A stretch of DNA of 21,269 bases from Haplomitrium mnioides (Eukaryota; Marchantiophyta; Haplomitriopsida; Calobryales), in contig JBNGIS010036803.1 in NCBI GenBank assembly GCA_049999725.1, positions 1-21,269 on the forward strand. Reading direction: 5' to 3'. Of this stretch, positions 19,792 through 21,269 are shown piece by piece. Numbering within the stretch: the stretch's first letter is position 1; each line of letters starts with the position of its first letter. The notes below the pieces were generated by a model. It was given only the letters and a program-made list of their open reading frames with translations. It did no database searches and was not told the DNA's origin. The translations under genes were made by a program, and so were the position numbers.

Positions 19792-21269
19792 TGTCTAATC
19801 AGCGGACTAATTTACATACACTCATTGGTGAATGTACTTTCTAATGCACATGTGTAGTCTAACTTGGTGAATGTACTTCTAAATGCACTTGTGTAGTCTA
19901 ACTTAATATAAGTTTACGAGATGAGCCTAGCTTAACTGTTGCATTCCTTGAGATTAAGTGTAACTCGACAAATAAATTATAGGTGCAAGGGATCTGAGCC
20001 TGAGTTGTCAAATGAGTGGACTATTTTAATACTCTCATTAGTGAATGTACTTTCTAATGCACTTGTGTAATCTAACTTGGTGAATGTACTTCTGAATGCA
20101 CTTCTGCATTCTAAGTTAATAGTTTATGGGATGAGCCTAGCTTATCTCTTGCATTCCTACAGATTAAGAGTAACTCCACAAATAAATTATGGGTGCAAGG
20201 GACGAAAGCCCTAGTTGTCTAATGAGTGCACTATTTTACATACACTCTTTGGTGAATGTACTTCTTAATGCACTTGTGCAATCTAACTTGGTGAATATAC
20301 TTCTAAATGTACTTGTGCAGTCTAACTTAATATCAGTTTACGAGATGAGCCTAGCTTATGTCTTGCATTCCTTGAGAATAAGAGTAACTCCAGAAATAAA
20401 TTAAGAATGCAAGGGATCTGAGTCCTATTTGTCTAATAAGTAGACTCATTTACATACACTCATTGGTGAATGTACTTCTGAATGCACTTGTGCAGTCTAA
20501 CTTGGTGAATGTACTTCCGAATGCACTTGTGATGTCTAACTTAATATAAGTTTACGAGATGAGCCTAGCTTATCTCTAGTATTCCTTGAGATTAAGAGTA
20601 ACTCTAGAAATAAATTAAAGGTGCAAGGGATCTTAGCCCTAGTTGTCTAATGAGTGGACTACTTTAGATACACTCATTGATGAATGTACTTCTGAATGCA
20701 CTTGTGGAGTCTAACTTGGTGAATGTACTTCTGATTACACTTGTGCAGTCTAACTTAATATAGGTTAGCAACATGAGCCTAACTTATTTCGTGTATTCCT
20801 TGAGATTAAGAGTAACTCCAGAAATAAACTAAAGGTGCAAGGGACCTAAGCCCTAGTTGTCTAATGAGTGGACTATTTTACATACACTCCTTGTAGAATG
20901 TACTTCTGAATGCACTTGTGTAGTCTAACTTGGTGAATGTACTTCTCAATGCACTTGTGCAGTCTAACTTAATATAACTTTACGAGATGAGCCTAGCTTA
21001 TCTCTTGCATTCCTTGAGATTTAGAGTAACTCCACAACTAAATTATAGTTTCAAGGGATCTGAGCCCTAGTTGTCTAATGAGTGGACTATTTTACATACA
21101 CTCATTAGCAAATGTCTTTCTGAATGCACTTGTGCAGTCTAACTTGGTGAATGTTTTTCTGAATACACTTGTGCAGTCTAACTTAATATAAGTTTACGAG
21201 ATGAGCCTAGCTTATCTCTTGCATTCCTTGAGATTAAGAGTAGCTCCACAAATAAATTATAGGTGCAAG
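19792..21269 (+). repeat. Last units, with third occurrence of series C; array continues past window
   Basis: Starts are 19792, 20006 (210), 20216, 20430, 20644, 20858 and 21072 (198 bp present, cut by the window end). Types at 20006-20857 are TAATAGTTTA, ATATCAG, CTCTAGTATTCC and AACATGAGCC, the order found at 6386-7199. There is no sign of decay or of a right edge, so the array extends beyond 21269. Confidence 0.88.

Larger units (their letters stand above)
188..21269 (+). repeat. Satellite DNA array, 214-bp basic unit, about 103 units
   Basis: Head-to-tail units were counted by eye from the recurring TGTCTAATGAGTGGAC motif, which I use as unit position 1. Successive starts (322, 536, 750, 964, 1178, 1392 and so on) are mostly exactly 214 bp apart. 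A unit reads, in order: TGTCTAATGAGTGGACTA, TTTTACATACACTCA, two 39-bp subrepeats, ACTTAATATAAGTTTACGAG, ATGAGCCTAGCTTATCTC, TTGCATTCCTTGAGATTAAG, AGTAACTCCACAAATAAATT and a tail of GGTGCAAGGGATCTGAGCCC then TAGT. Orientation never switches. Length classes are 175, 192, 213-214 and 253 bp with rare 172-173, 210-211, 218 and 226 bp forms. No gene, rRNA or tRNA interrupts the array. Satellite arrays of this kind are typical of centromeric, pericentromeric or subtelomeric heterochromatin; which applies here cannot be seen from the window. Confidence 0.97.

Noticed and set aside
188-21269. CENP-B box
   Set aside because: No match to the core pattern TTCGNNNNANNCGGG was seen; the units have almost no CG dinucleotides. 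A centromeric role cannot be inferred from this.

Overview
The window is almost entirely one tandem satellite DNA array. It starts near position 188 and runs off the right edge at 21269. I see no protein-coding gene, RNA gene or intact transposon. The first ~187 bases are a unique, AT-rich flank with poly-A/T tracts. The array then holds about 103 head-to-tail units, all in the same orientation: 100 complete, plus three partial ones at the left edge, at the assembly gap and at the right edge. The sequence is AT-rich and CpG-poor, has a 10-N placeholder gap (9235-9244) and has no coding content. That fits a heterochromatic block of a eukaryotic chromosome. Substitution patterns at CG and CAG sites are compatible with a plant, but I do not recognise the satellite family and cannot name the species.

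The architecture is nested. At the smallest scale is a ~12-bp imperfect duplication (TGAATGTACTTC / TGAATGCACTTG). It lies inside a 39-bp subrepeat that begins TTGGTGAATG and ends GTCTAAC. One, two or three subrepeats sit inside each unit, giving exact length classes of 175, 214 and 253 bp. The standard unit is 214 bp. A separate 192-bp class carries a fixed 22-bp net deletion just after the second subrepeat. Other indel variants are 172-173, 210-211, 213, 218 and 226 bp. The rest of each unit is a conserved body with a near-perfect inverted repeat (GAGAT..AGC / GCTTATCTC) and an A/T-rich stretch. It ends in a GATCTGAGCCCTAGT motif that can form a small stem-loop resembling a tRNA T-arm on the minus strand.

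Diagnostic variants group the units into higher-order repeats. An eight-unit block at 964-2652 is repeated at 3267-4954 (offset 2302-2303 bp), with one internal patch that looks like gene conversion. A 1436-bp, seven-unit repeat starts at 9297 and recurs in part at 10733-11566. A recent ~620-bp three-unit duplication lies at 18553-19171 and 19172-19791. An ordered series of unit types (AATAGTTTA type, ATATCAG type, CTAGTATTC type, AACATGAGCC type) at 6386-7199 recurs at 20006-20857 and, modified, at 16691-17932. Several units are hybrids of two recognisable types, which points to unequal crossing-over or gene conversion.

Short open frames of 60-79 codons occur. They are by-products of the 39-bp subrepeat being exactly 13 codons long and should not be annotated as genes.
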